Shown here piece by piece: positions 1 through 10,325 of a stretch of DNA of 64,000 bases. Within the stretch, counting starts at the first letter, position 1. The number at the start of each line of letters is the position of its first letter. Source of the DNA: Desulfobulbus sp. (GTDB taxonomy: Bacteria > Desulfobacterota > Desulfobulbia > Desulfobulbales > Desulfobulbaceae). The notes beneath the pieces were generated by a model. It was given only the letters and a program-made list of their open reading frames with translations. It was not told where the DNA came from and made no database searches. Location of the stretch: contig WQZH01000003.1 in assembly GCA_009780825.1 (NCBI GenBank), forward strand, positions 62,001-126,000. The letters run 5' to 3'. The position numbers and the translations under genes are program-made.

Positions 1-1
1 T

Positions 2-75
2 GATGTTCCTGCTGCCAAGCCGTACGGACAAGGGAGCGCCGCCGCCCGGAGGATCGCCCATCAGCAACGTGGTTG
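2..75 (+). CDS. C-terminal fragment of an upstream gene, possibly UDP-GlcNAc 2-epimerase-like (truncated by window start)
   Basis: Open frame from base 2 gives ...DVPAAKPYGQGSAAARRIAHQQRG*; 'PYGxGxAAxRI' resembles WecB-type C-termini; very short. Confidence 0.3.
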
Positions 76-220
76 ATGCGGTTAGAGCCGCCAACCTCTT
101 GGGAGCAGGGTTTTTCAGGGAACGTAACGTTTTTTCAAGGAACGCCTTCCTTTTGTTCCAATTCCGGCTATCATGGATGCACGAATCTTGCCCAGAACTT
201 TTTTCCCGTGAATACAGGCC

Positions 221-1087
221 ATGCAAAAAGGTGTTTTCCTCGGGTTGGTGACAGCCGATACCGTCTATTATGTGCCCCAGCATCTCCAACCCAACCAGAA
301 AGTCAAGGCTGAGCGGCAGTTGGCCTATGCCGGAGGGCCAGCGGCCAATGCCGCCGTCACCTTCGCCGCCTTCGGCAACGAGGCCTCGCTGATCACCAGC
401 CTTGGGCAGCATCCCCTGGCGCACCTCGCCAAAGTTGACCTTGCCGACCATAAAGTGCGTCTGATCGACAGCACAGATCGACCTCGCCGACCACCCATCC
501 TGGCCGCCGTCATTGTCGATCTGTCCAATGGCGAACGCAGCGTCGTGTATTCCAATACCGATTCCCGCAAGCTCCGCCGCGACTGCATCAACGAAACCAC
601 CTTGGAGGATGCCGACATTCTCATGCTCGACGGCTTTTACTTGCTGCAGGCGGTGCAGATGGCCACCTGGGCCAAGGCGAGGCGCATTCCGGTGGTGCTC
701 GATGGAGGCAGTTGGAAAGAGGGGCTGGAAACCTTATTGCCTCTGGTTGATTACGTCATCTGCTCCGACGCCTTTCATCCGCCAGGCGCCACCGGCATCG
801 AGGGCACGGTTGCCAGCCTACGCGGTTACGGCATTGAGCATATCGCCATCACGAAAGATGGCGATCCGATTATCGCCCATACCGGCGGCGAGTTGTGCGA
901 GGTGCCGGTGATGGCGGTCAAGGTCGTGGATACGTTGGGCGCCGGCGATATTTTTCATGGCGCTTTCTGCCATTATATCTTGGAAAACGATTTTCTCATC
1001 AGTATCGAGCGCGCGAGCGAGGTGGCCAGTTTGGCCTGTACTTCGCTGGGTACCCGGGCGTGGATTGAGCAGGAGAAATTCATCTGA
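221..1087 (+). CDS. PfkB-family sugar kinase
   Basis: GGPAANAAVTFAAFG near N-terminus and DTLGAGDIFHGAF near C-terminus (PfkB signatures). Confidence 0.85.
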   Translation: MQKGVFLGLVTADTVYYVPQHLQPNQKVKAERQLAYAGGPAANAAVTFAAFGNEASLITSLGQHPLAHLAKVDLADHKVRLIDSTDRPRRPPILAAVIVDLSNGERSVVYSNTDSRKLRRDCINETTLEDADILMLDGFYLLQAVQMATWAKARRIPVVLDGGSWKEGLETLLPLVDYVICSDAFHPPGATGIEGTVASLRGYGIEHIAITKDGDPIIAHTGGELCEVPVMAVKVVDTLGAGDIFHGAFCHYILENDFLISIERASEVASLACTSLGTRAWIEQEKFI

Positions 1088-1114
1088 CCGCTACGGGTTT
1101 CCTCTGGTTTCTCT

Positions 1115-2056
1115 CTACCGTTGCCGGAACGGGATTTGGCAGTAATCAATGCCACGGTGCGGCACAATGCCATGCTGTTCCAGGAACATCTTAAGTGAAT
1201 TCATCGAGATATTGATGTTGGCCGTGGGGCCCAGGAACAGGTGGTCCATGGCCAGCGGCTGGCCGTCCAGGCTGAGGTCGAATTCGATGTAGGGCACCAG
1301 CATGGCGTGCCCTTCGCGGAACAGAATGGGTGATTCGGCGGTATTGGCGAACACCGGAGAGACGATGCGCCATTCCTTCTCTTCTCGGAACGACGGGTGC
1401 TTGAGAATGGCCGCGATCCGGAGCAGGTCGGTTTCCATGGCGGAGAAGGCCGATCGATACAAGGCGCTCCGCTCTCCCGCCGGACCATCATCGCCGCGCA
1501 GCCCGGCAATCAATTGTTCAACCGCATCGATCACCTGGCGGATCAGGACCCGTTGCCGTGCCGGTTCGTAGATGCACTTGCCGACCATGAACCGCTGACG
1601 CTGCGCGCAGCGCAGGATGTATTCGGGAGAAAACCCCAGACTGACCCCCTTGCCCGGAGTGCTGTATCCCCGCCATTGGCTCAACAAATTGCCGTGGGAA
1701 CGAAAGGAGGCGCCGAACAGCATGCGGCCGTTGGCGATCCGGTGCGTCACCCAGTCGACGAATACGGACAGCGGGCCGGAGTCGGTGTGGCCGCTGTCGA
1801 TCCGTTCGTGCACTGCGGCGGCAATCAGATCGGCTGTGTGGCGCAGTTCGGCGGAATCATTCATGTAGCGGATGTCGCTGGCCCAGAGAGTCCGGCTTTT
1901 GACAATGCCGAGCAGGCCGCTGAACGTGGTGTAGTGGTAGAGGGTGCCTTGCGGAATGTCGTCGTACAGTTCCCTGGTTAAGGTCTCGATTTCCTTCATC
2001 GCTCTCCTCGGAGCCGGCGCGGCCGGGTGGACGACCCTGCCGAAGACCGACATCAT
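1115..2056 (-). CDS. DUF2971-like protein
   Basis: LYHYTTFSGLLGIVKSRTLWASDIRYMNDSAEL...LSQWRGYSTPGKGVSLGFS pattern; true start may be internal (MKEIETLT...). Confidence 0.7.
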   Translation of the reverse strand: MMSVFGRVVHPAAPAPRRAMKEIETLTRELYDDIPQGTLYHYTTFSGLLGIVKSRTLWASDIRYMNDSAELRHTADLIAAAVHERIDSGHTDSGPLSVFVDWVTHRIANGRMLFGASFRSHGNLLSQWRGYSTPGKGVSLGFSPEYILRCAQRQRFMVGKCIYEPARQRVLIRQVIDAVEQLIAGLRGDDGPAGERSALYRSAFSAMETDLLRIAAILKHPSFREEKEWRIVSPVFANTAESPILFREGHAMLVPYIEFDLSLDGQPLAMDHLFLGPTANINISMNSLKMFLEQHGIVPHRGIDYCQIPFRQR

Positions 2057-2201
2057 TCTTGAGATTTCGGCCGTTATCTGGTATAAATAATACGTTTATT
2101 TGTTTTCGCCTCCGGCGTTGGCACGGCGGTCGTGTCGGCCGTGTCCTCCGACCTTGTGCCCCACCGGTCACCCCGTATCTCTTCACCTGGTACCATATCC
2201 G

Positions 2202-3269
2202 ATGTACAGAAATTTCAAAATAGTCCCCAATATTGTTTTTGGCCGAGGTTGTTTCAATCAACTGGGCGATATCCTTAAACTCAAACGAGCGGCGTCCGAT
2301 GCCTGGATAGTGTTTGTGCTCGATGACGTGTTCAAGGGCCGGCCGCTCGAAGGCCGCCTGCCGCTGGAGCAAGGCGACATGCTGCTGCCGGTCAATGTCG
2401 ACGATGAGCCCAAGACCGGCTACATCGACCAACTGGTCGCCCAAATCCGAGCCTATAGTCCGCGCAAGCCGGACGGCATCATCGCCATCGGCGGCGGCTC
2501 GACCATGGATATTGCCAAGGCAATTTCACTGATGCTCAACAACCCCGGATCGACAGCCGATTATCAGGGATGGGATCTGATCAAGAATCCGGCGGTGTAT
2601 CATGCGGCCGTGCCGACCCTGGCAGGCACCGGCGCCGAGATTTCCCGCACCACCGTACTCACCGGTCCGGTCAAGAAACTGGGCATCAATTCGGACTACA
2701 CCCTCTTCGATCAGGTCGTGCTCGACCCCGAATTGCTGGTCGGGGTGCCCAAGGATCAGTGGTTCTATACCGGGATGGACTGCTATATCCACGATGTCGA
2801 ATCCCTCAACGGCACCTATCTGAACGAGTTCAGCCGGGCGTATGGAGAGAAATCCATCGAGCTCTGCCGTCAGGTCTTCCTCGAAGATTGTCCGAGCAAA
2901 GACGACAAGTTGATGATGGCCTCCTACTTTGGCGGCATGTCCATCGCCTATTCCCAGGTCGGCGCCTGCCATGCCCTTGCCTACGGATTATCCTTCGTTC
3001 TCGGCACCCACCACGGCATTGGCTGCTGCATCACCTTCGACCAGCTGGAGGATGTCTACCCGGAAGGGGTGAAGGAGTTTCGCCGGATGATGGAGAAGCA
3101 CGACATCCATCTGCCGCGCAACCTGACCGCTCATCTCGATGAGCAGGCGATGGACACCATGGTCAATGTGGCTCTGGGCTTGACGCCTCTCTGGGAGAAT
3201 TGCTTCGGCAAGGATTGGCAGCAGGTCATGACCAAGGACCGGCTGCTGGAGCTTTACCGCAAGATGTAA
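2202..3269 (+). CDS. kdnB: Iron-containing alcohol dehydrogenase, KdnB-like (Kdo 8-oxidase family)
   Basis: MYRNFKIVPNIVFGRGCFNQLG..., GGGSTMDIAKAISLML, GACHALAYGLSFVLGTHHGIGCCI; resembles Shewanella KdnB; ORF can extend to 2100. Confidence 0.7.
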   Translation: MYRNFKIVPNIVFGRGCFNQLGDILKLKRAASDAWIVFVLDDVFKGRPLEGRLPLEQGDMLLPVNVDDEPKTGYIDQLVAQIRAYSPRKPDGIIAIGGGSTMDIAKAISLMLNNPGSTADYQGWDLIKNPAVYHAAVPTLAGTGAEISRTTVLTGPVKKLGINSDYTLFDQVVLDPELLVGVPKDQWFYTGMDCYIHDVESLNGTYLNEFSRAYGEKSIELCRQVFLEDCPSKDDKLMMASYFGGMSIAYSQVGACHALAYGLSFVLGTHHGIGCCITFDQLEDVYPEGVKEFRRMMEKHDIHLPRNLTAHLDEQAMDTMVNVALGLTPLWENCFGKDWQQVMTKDRLLELYRKM

Positions 3270-3538
3270 CGGCTCCATCGGCCAGAACACGTGAACCGGC
3301 GCCAGGGGACAGGTGGCGCCGGCCAGCCGCAACCTCGTCCGTTTGGTCCTGTTGGTGACCGTAACGGGCGGGGTTGTTTTTTGTGGGCTGTGCGCTTGTT
3401 GCCGCGGGCGGACTGATCGTTGTGCATGGCTCCCCGCGATGGGATAGACGCGGAAGGAGCCTGAACGGCCAGATGTTGCTCTCCGCCGGGATGTGCCGGC
3501 GGGCGGTGGGAGGCACCAGAAAAAGGAGGTAGCTTGCC

Positions 3539-4933
3539 TTGGCAAAAAGGGCGACAAGATCGGCGGCATCCGCCCCCTCCCTGTATGCGCTGCCCAATAT
3601 CCGCCTGTTCATCGCCTTTCGCGTTCTGTTCAACGCTAGGTTCTATTACCCTGTCTTTACTGTTCTTTTTCTTGATTACGGTTTGAGCCTGGAGCAATTT
3701 GCCGTGCTCAACACCGTTTGGGCCGTCACCATCGTGCTGGCCGAGGTTCCATCCGGCGTCTTGGCCGATCTTTTGGGAAGACGATTGCTGCTGATCGCCA
3801 CCTCCCTGCTGATGGTCGCTGAAATGGCGCTCATCACCTTCGTGCCGCTGGGAAACTCCCGGATCGTTTTCTGGGCCTTTCTGGGCAACAGGGTGCTCAG
3901 CGGCCTGGCTGAGGCCATGGCCAGCGGCGCCGATGAAGCGCTGGCGTACGATACCCTGGCCGCGCATGGCCAGGCCGACGCCTGGCCCGAGGTGCTGGAG
4001 GCGCAGATGCGTATCCAGAGTGGTGGCTACATCTTCGCGATGACCGTCGGGGCGCTGGTTTATGACCCCGGAATTGTCAACCGGGTGCTTGGCTGGTTGT
4101 CCTTTGGCACCGTTGTCACGCTACGGGACACCATGCGGTATCCCCTTTTTTTGACCCTGCTGTTTGGGCTGCTGGCGTTTGCGGTTACCTTGAAGATGCG
4201 GGATCCCCAAGGGATCGCAGGGCGATCCGAGCAACGAACCGCGGCGGCCACCTTGCGGGACGGGTTGTATCTGATGTTCCGGGCAGGCAGGTGGATCTTG
4301 GCCACCCCCATGGTCCTCGCCGTGGTGCTTTTTGCCATGGTCTTCGATCACACCTTGCGGATGATCGCCACCTTGGCCAGCGAATACTACCGATTGATCG
4401 GTTTGCCCGAGTCCAGTTTCGGTTTGCTGGGCTCAGCGGCGGCGGTGTTCGGTCTGTTTGTTCCCCGGTTGGCCCGGATCATGACGGAGCGCCTGCCGCC
4501 ATGGGGCAACGGTCTGACGCTTGGCCTCCTTTCGTTGGCGGCCTTGCTGCTTCTTCCTCTCTTCATCCCATATTTCGGGGCGATACCCATTATGCTGGTC
4601 TTCGTGGCGCTGACCATGACCAGCTATTTCACCAGCCACTACCTCAATGCCTGTGCCGATTCGCAGCAACGGGCCACGGTGCTGAGCTTCAAGGGGCTCG
4701 TGTTCAACATTGCCTACAGCGGCATCGGCCTGGCGTACGCCGGCGTGATTCAATTGTTGAAGCAGACCCAGGCCGGTGTCCATCCTGGCTGGTCGCCGGA
4801 GCACACCGCTGATCAGGCGTTCATGGCCGCGATGGGATATTTTCCCTGGTATATGATCGCCGGGCTGGCGCTCGTTTCTCTCTGCTGTCTTCCCCGGCTG
4901 ATCCGCGAGCGCTCCCGAACCCGGCGCGACTGA
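3539..4933 (+). CDS. MFS transporter
   Basis: About 12 hydrophobic segments, GVLADLLGRRLLL loop typical of MFS; putative TTG start. Confidence 0.8.
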   Translation: MAKRATRSAASAPSLYALPNIRLFIAFRVLFNARFYYPVFTVLFLDYGLSLEQFAVLNTVWAVTIVLAEVPSGVLADLLGRRLLLIATSLLMVAEMALITFVPLGNSRIVFWAFLGNRVLSGLAEAMASGADEALAYDTLAAHGQADAWPEVLEAQMRIQSGGYIFAMTVGALVYDPGIVNRVLGWLSFGTVVTLRDTMRYPLFLTLLFGLLAFAVTLKMRDPQGIAGRSEQRTAAATLRDGLYLMFRAGRWILATPMVLAVVLFAMVFDHTLRMIATLASEYYRLIGLPESSFGLLGSAAAVFGLFVPRLARIMTERLPPWGNGLTLGLLSLAALLLLPLFIPYFGAIPIMLVFVALTMTSYFTSHYLNACADSQQRATVLSFKGLVFNIAYSGIGLAYAGVIQLLKQTQAGVHPGWSPEHTADQAFMAAMGYFPWYMIAGLALVSLCCLPRLIRERSRTRRD

Positions 4934-4952
4934 AGCGGTGCTGCGACCACAC

Positions 4953-4980
4953 GCCCAGCCGCTGGGCTTTCTCTTTTCTC
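4953..4980 (+). terminator. Rho-independent terminator-like hairpin after the MFS gene
   Basis: gcccag-ccg-ctgggc followed by tttctcttttctc. Confidence 0.55.
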
Positions 4981-5414
4981 ATCCCCGGTTGTGCAGGAAC
5001 GACCGCAGCGATGCAGCCGATGAACGTGACGCGACGATCACCCGGGGGTTAGGACATCAAGAACATCACCTTGAAACAACAGAAAAATTGATTGCCGTGC
5101 ATAATTGCACTGATACATTTTGCCCCATTGCCGCGAACAGGAGTATTTTTTGCAAGAAAAATGCATTTCCATCAAATTGATGATTGGTAATCGTTTTCTT
5201 TTTTTGAAAAAGTCCTGTACATAAATAAGTGTTGGAGTGTTCCCGGAGCGATCCGGGCACTGGCAGTCAGTGGGTGCAGGTGTTCTACCTTCTGTGGGGG
5301 GATGGAGACGGCGGATGCATTCCAGGAAGGTGGGCCATACCGGTCCGTGAAGTTTTGGTGCGGACAGGCATGAGCTCGTGGCACAAGGCATTATGTTGAA
5401 AGGAGGTAATGAGG

Positions 5415-7400
5415 ATGAGTGCAATGGAAGACAAGATCACCAGTTTATTAGCCGAGAACAGGGTGTTCCAACCGCCGGAAAAAGGACGTGAACAGGCCTG
5501 GGTCAAGTCGATGGACGAGTATAACAAGGTGTATGCTCATTCCATGGAAGACCCCGAGGGCTTTTGGGCTAAACGGGCGGAAGAACTGGTTACCTGGGAG
5601 AAAAAGTGGGACAGAGTGCTGGAATACGATTTTTCGGTCCCCGAGGTCAAATGGTTCCAGGGCGGCAAGCTCAATGTCTCCGTCAACTGTCTGGACCGCC
5701 ATCTTACCGATGGGCGGCGCGACAAGACCGCCATCATCTGGCAAGGCGAGCCGGAAGAGGATGTCCGGATCTATACCTATCAGACGTTGCACGAGGAAGT
5801 CTGCCGGTTCGCCAATGTGCTCAAGAAAAAGGGTGTGAAAAAGGGTGATCGGGTCACCGTCTATCTGCCCATGATTCCTGAACTGGCCATTTCGCTTCTG
5901 GCCTGCGCCCGGCTCGGCGCGGTACATTCGGTGGTATTTGGCGGATTTTCCGCTGTGGCTCTCCAGAGCCGGATCGAGGACTGTCAGGCCAAAGTGTTGA
6001 TCACGGCTGATGCCGTTTTGCGCGGTGGCAAGGCCATTCCCTTGAAAGCCAACGCCGACGAGGCCATGGCCGCCTGCCCCAGTGTCGAGACCTGTCTGGT
6101 CGTCCGCCGGGCCGGCATCGACATCGAGATGCAGGCCGGACGCGACTGCTGGTGGCACGAGGAGGTGAACGCCGCCTCCATTGCCTCGTTCTGCGAGCCC
6201 GAACCAATGGAGGCCGAAGACATGCTCTTCATCCTCTACACCTCCGGCTCCACCGGCAAGCCCAAGGGTGTGGTCCACACCACCGGCGGGTATCTGACCT
6301 ATGCCATGCACACCACGCAGTGGGTGTTCGATCTGAAAGACGACGATCTACACTGGTGCACCGCCGATCTCGGCTGGATCACCGGGCACAGCTACATCCT
6401 CTACGGGCCGCTGGGACTGGGCGCCACGACGCTCATGTTTGAAGGCGTGCCCAACTATCCTGGCCCGGATCGTTTCTGGAAAATTGTCGAAAAATTCAAG
6501 GTCACCATCTTCTACACCGCGCCGACCGCCATCCGGGCGCTCATGCGGGAAGGCATTGAGCCGACCCAGAAGTGGGATATGACCAGTCTGCGTATCCTCG
6601 GGTCGGTAGGTGAACCGATCAACCCCGAGGCGTGGATGTGGTACCATATCAATGTCGGCAAGGAAAAACTGCCGATCGTCGATACCTGGTGGCAGACGGA
6701 AACCGGCGGCATCATGATTTCGCCGTTGCCGTATGCGACGTCGCTCAAACCCGGTTCCGCCACCTTGCCCCTGCCCGGCGTCGATGCGGCCATCTACAAC
6801 GAGGAAGGCAAGGAAGCCGCTTCTAACGAAGGCGGGCATCTGGTCATCCGCAAGCCGTGGCCAGGTATGCTCCGGGGCGTCTTCGGCGATCCGGGGCGGT
6901 ATAAAAAGGGGTATTTCAGCCGGTATCCGGACACGTACGACCCGGAGGACGGTGCCCGCCGGGACGAAGACGGTTATTTCTGGATCATGGGTCGGCTCGA
7001 CGATGTCATCAATGTTTCCGGGCATCGCCTCGGGACGGCGGAGATCGAGTCCGCCCTGGTGACCCATGAGGCCGTGGCCGAGGCTGCTGCGGTCGGCATG
7101 CCGCATCCGATCAAGGGGCAGGCGGTCTTCGCCTTTGTCACCTTGATGTCCTGGGCGGAGGAGAGCGAAGAACTGCGGGCCGAGCTGCGCCAGCATGTGC
7201 GCAAGGAAATCGGGCCCATCGCCACCCCCGACGCCATCCTGTGGGCGCCGGGATTGCCCAAGACCCGGTCGGGCAAGATCATGCGGCGCATTCTACGTAA
7301 AATCGCGGCCAACGATTTCGCCAACTTCGGCGACACCTCGACCCTGGCCGATCCGACCGTGGTCGAACAGTTGGTCGAAACCAAAAAGCAGATGGGATGA
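5415..7400 (+). CDS. acs: Acetyl-CoA synthetase
   Basis: [67 protein letters not shown]; preceded by aaaggagg RBS. Confidence 0.95.
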   Translation: MSAMEDKITSLLAENRVFQPPEKGREQAWVKSMDEYNKVYAHSMEDPEGFWAKRAEELVTWEKKWDRVLEYDFSVPEVKWFQGGKLNVSVNCLDRHLTDGRRDKTAIIWQGEPEEDVRIYTYQTLHEEVCRFANVLKKKGVKKGDRVTVYLPMIPELAISLLACARLGAVHSVVFGGFSAVALQSRIEDCQAKVLITADAVLRGGKAIPLKANADEAMAACPSVETCLVVRRAGIDIEMQAGRDCWWHEEVNAASIASFCEPEPMEAEDMLFILYTSGSTGKPKGVVHTTGGYLTYAMHTTQWVFDLKDDDLHWCTADLGWITGHSYILYGPLGLGATTLMFEGVPNYPGPDRFWKIVEKFKVTIFYTAPTAIRALMREGIEPTQKWDMTSLRILGSVGEPINPEAWMWYHINVGKEKLPIVDTWWQTETGGIMISPLPYATSLKPGSATLPLPGVDAAIYNEEGKEAASNEGGHLVIRKPWPGMLRGVFGDPGRYKKGYFSRYPDTYDPEDGARRDEDGYFWIMGRLDDVINVSGHRLGTAEIESALVTHEAVAEAAAVGMPHPIKGQAVFAFVTLMSWAEESEELRAELRQHVRKEIGPIATPDAILWAPGLPKTRSGKIMRRILRKIAANDFANFGDTSTLADPTVVEQLVETKKQMG

Positions 7401-7458
7401 TTCGGTCGATTGACCTGCATACCGCCGCGTGACCCGAAGCGGCCACGCTCCACCCACC

Positions 7459-7495
7459 CCCGACAGGCAGAATGTCCGGCATTTTGCCTGTCGGG
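7459..7495. terminator. Perfect 11-bp inverted repeat between acs and alaS (terminator-like)
   Basis: cccgacaggca ... tgcctgtcggg; no good T-tract after it. Confidence 0.45.
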
Positions 7496-7662
7496 TCCTC
7501 AACCTGCAGCCTGCCGTTTTTCCTTTGCAATGTTTCATTTCATGGTATCATGAGCGACCTTGCGGCGAGGGCGTCTGCTTCCTCGCCGCTGTTCACGCCT
7601 GGCCGATGGCTTCAATGGGGCCAGGAGCCCCCTCTTAGAACAATCAACGCTCTGACGATGCA

Positions 7663-10311
7663 ATGACCGGTAACGATATTCGACAATCATTCTTGGAATT
7701 TTTCGAGGGCAAGGGGCACACCAGGGTATCCGCATCCTCCCTGGTGCCCAGCGACGATCCCACCTTACTGTTTGTCAACTCGGGCATGGTCCAGTTCAAG
7801 AAAGTCTTCATGGGCGAGGAAACCAGGCCCTATGCCCGGGCCACCACCGCTCAGGCCAGCGTCCGGGCCGGCGGCAAGCACAACGATCTCGAAAACGTCG
7901 GCTATACCGCCCGCCACCACACCTTCTTCGAAATGCTGGGCAATTTTTCCTTCGGGGATTATTTCAAGGAAGAGGCGATTGCCTATGCCTGGGAATTTCT
8001 CACCGAGAAGCTGCACATCGACCCCAAGGATCTGTGGGTCACGGTCTATAACGACGACGACGAGGCCTATGCCCTCTGGGAGCGGATCGACACGCTGCTC
8101 AAGGGGCGTATTGTCCGCATGGGTGAGAAGGACAATTTCTGGGCCATGGGAGATACCGGTCCTTGCGGCCCCTGTTCTGAGATCCATATCGATCAAGGGG
8201 CCGAAGTGGGCTGCGGCCGTCCGGATTGCGCCTTGGGCTGCGACTGCGACCGCTTCCTTGAACTGTGGAACCTGGTGTTCATGCAGTTCTATCGGGACGA
8301 AAACGGCACCATGACCCCGCTGCCCAAGCCTTCTATCGACACCGGCATGGGGCTGGAGCGGGTGGCGGCGGTGCTTCAAGGCAAGAATAATAACTACGAC
8401 TGCGACCTGTTCACCCCGATCATCGACCATGTGGCCAATCTTGCGGGCAGGCGATATCATGCCAGCAAGGAGGATGATGTTTCCATGCGGGTCATCGCCG
8501 ATCACGCCCGGGCCGCCACCTTTCTCGTGGCCGATGGCGTGCTGCCCTCGAATGAAGGCCGGGGATATGTCCTGCGCCGGATCATGCGGCGGGCCATCCG
8601 CTATGGCCGCGCCTTGGGGCTGACTTCCTTTTTCCCGGGCGTCTGCGCCGTGGTGACCGAGGAGATGCAGCACGCCTATCCCCATCTCGCCAATACCCGT
8701 CAACTGCTGGCCAAGGTGGTGACCAACGAGGAGGAACGCTTCGGCGAGACCCTGGATCATGGCTTGGGCAAGCTCGACCAGGAGATCCGGCGGCTGCAGC
8801 AGGAGGATGGCGACCAGGCGGTCATTCCGGGCGACTTTATCTTCAAGCTCTACGACACCTATGGTTTTCCGGTGGATATCGTCCGCGATGTCGCCATTGA
8901 ACGCGGGGTGGCCTTTGATGAGCCCGGATTCGCCAAGGCGATGGAGCAGCAGCGCGAGCAGTCGCGCAGGTCTTGGAAGGGCAGCGATGTCGATCACCTC
9001 GAAGCTGGCATCATCGAACTGGGCAGCCAGGGCAGGAAGGCGGAGTTTATCGGCTATGGCGTCACCCAAGGCATTTCGATTGTGGAAGGGATCGTCAACG
9101 ATGCCGGCCAACTGGTGGCAGAGGCCAAGGCTGGAGCGCGTTTGCGCCTGTTCTGCGTCCAGACCCCATTTTATGCCGAATCGGGCGGTCAGATTGGCGA
9201 CCGGGGCGAGATCACCTGGCCGAACGGCCGTTTCATGGTGGAGAGAACCTTTGCCCCGGTGGAAGGACTTATCTTGCACGAAGGTCAGCTGGTCCAGGGA
9301 ACCTTGACCGTTGGCACCCGGGTCGAGTTGACTGTGGCCGAGCGGCGGAGCGACACGGCGCTGAACCATACCGCCACCCATCTCCTGCAAGCGGCGCTGA
9401 AAAAGGTGCTGGGCGACCATGTCAAACAGGCCGGATCAGCGGTTGACCACAACCGCCTGCGTTTCGACTTCACCCATTTTTCGCCGTTGACTCACGGAGA
9501 AATCTGTACCGTAGAGCAGATGGTCAATGCGGAGATACGCAAGAATATCCCGGTGTCCACGACCCTGCTCGGGCGCGAGCAGGCGATCGCCGAAGGCGCC
9601 ACAGCTTTGTTTGGCGAAAAATACGGGGAAGAGGTGCGGGTGGTGAGCATCGGCGGTTTCAGCAAGGAATTGTGCGGCGGCACCCACACCCGCATGACCG
9701 GCGACATCGGACTGTTCAAGGTTGCGGTCGAAACCGGCATTGCCGCCGGCATCCGCCGGATCGAGGCGCTCACCGGATCCGCCGCGGTGCATTGGGTACA
9801 GGATTTGGTGCGGCAGGCATCCGCGGTCAGTGCGGCTATTTCGGGGCCGCTGGAGGGCGCTGTCGACAAAATCCAAGGGCTGCTCAGACGGCAAAAGGAG
9901 TTGGAAAAGCAAATCGCCTCCCTCAACGCCACCATGGCCCTGTCCGATCTTGAACAGTTGCTGGCCTCACGTGTCGAGATTGATTCCATGCCGGTGGTGG
10001 TCAGCAAGGTACCACTCGATTCCCCCAAAACCCTGCGCGAAATTGGTGACAAGATCCGCGACAGGATGCCGCACGGCATTATCGTGCTTGGCGGCGAATT
10101 TGAAGGCAAGGCCGCACTGCTGGCCATGGTCAGCAAGGATTTGACCGGTCGGATCAAGGCCGGCGACCTGATCAACCAGATCGCGACGATCGTTGGCGGC
10201 AAAGGAGGCGGCCGGCCCGACATGGCCCAGGCCGGCGGCTCCATGCCCGACAAGCTCGACGAGGCCATCGGCAGCGTGGTCAGCATCATCAAGGGCCTGG
10301 CCCGCGTCTGA
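7663..10311 (+). CDS. alaS: Alanyl-tRNA synthetase
   Basis: 882 aa; IRQSFLEFFEGKGHTRVSASSLVPSDDPTLLFVNSGM; LNHTATHLLQAALK; CGGTHTRMTGDIGLFK. Confidence 0.97.
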   Translation: MTGNDIRQSFLEFFEGKGHTRVSASSLVPSDDPTLLFVNSGMVQFKKVFMGEETRPYARATTAQASVRAGGKHNDLENVGYTARHHTFFEMLGNFSFGDYFKEEAIAYAWEFLTEKLHIDPKDLWVTVYNDDDEAYALWERIDTLLKGRIVRMGEKDNFWAMGDTGPCGPCSEIHIDQGAEVGCGRPDCALGCDCDRFLELWNLVFMQFYRDENGTMTPLPKPSIDTGMGLERVAAVLQGKNNNYDCDLFTPIIDHVANLAGRRYHASKEDDVSMRVIADHARAATFLVADGVLPSNEGRGYVLRRIMRRAIRYGRALGLTSFFPGVCAVVTEEMQHAYPHLANTRQLLAKVVTNEEERFGETLDHGLGKLDQEIRRLQQEDGDQAVIPGDFIFKLYDTYGFPVDIVRDVAIERGVAFDEPGFAKAMEQQREQSRRSWKGSDVDHLEAGIIELGSQGRKAEFIGYGVTQGISIVEGIVNDAGQLVAEAKAGARLRLFCVQTPFYAESGGQIGDRGEITWPNGRFMVERTFAPVEGLILHEGQLVQGTLTVGTRVELTVAERRSDTALNHTATHLLQAALKKVLGDHVKQAGSAVDHNRLRFDFTHFSPLTHGEICTVEQMVNAEIRKNIPVSTTLLGREQAIAEGATALFGEKYGEEVRVVSIGGFSKELCGGTHTRMTGDIGLFKVAVETGIAAGIRRIEALTGSAAVHWVQDLVRQASAVSAAISGPLEGAVDKIQGLLRRQKELEKQIASLNATMALSDLEQLLASRVEIDSMPVVVSKVPLDSPKTLREIGDKIRDRMPHGIIVLGGEFEGKAALLAMVSKDLTGRIKAGDLINQIATIVGGKGGGRPDMAQAGGSMPDKLDEAIGSVVSIIKGLARV

Positions 10312-10325
10312 TCCGGCTTGTGATT

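Noticed and set aside
7765-9420. 551-aa minus-strand ORF opposite alaS
   Set aside because: Shadow of the high-GC alaS coding strand; low-complexity His/Gln/Gly-rich translation with no family motif.
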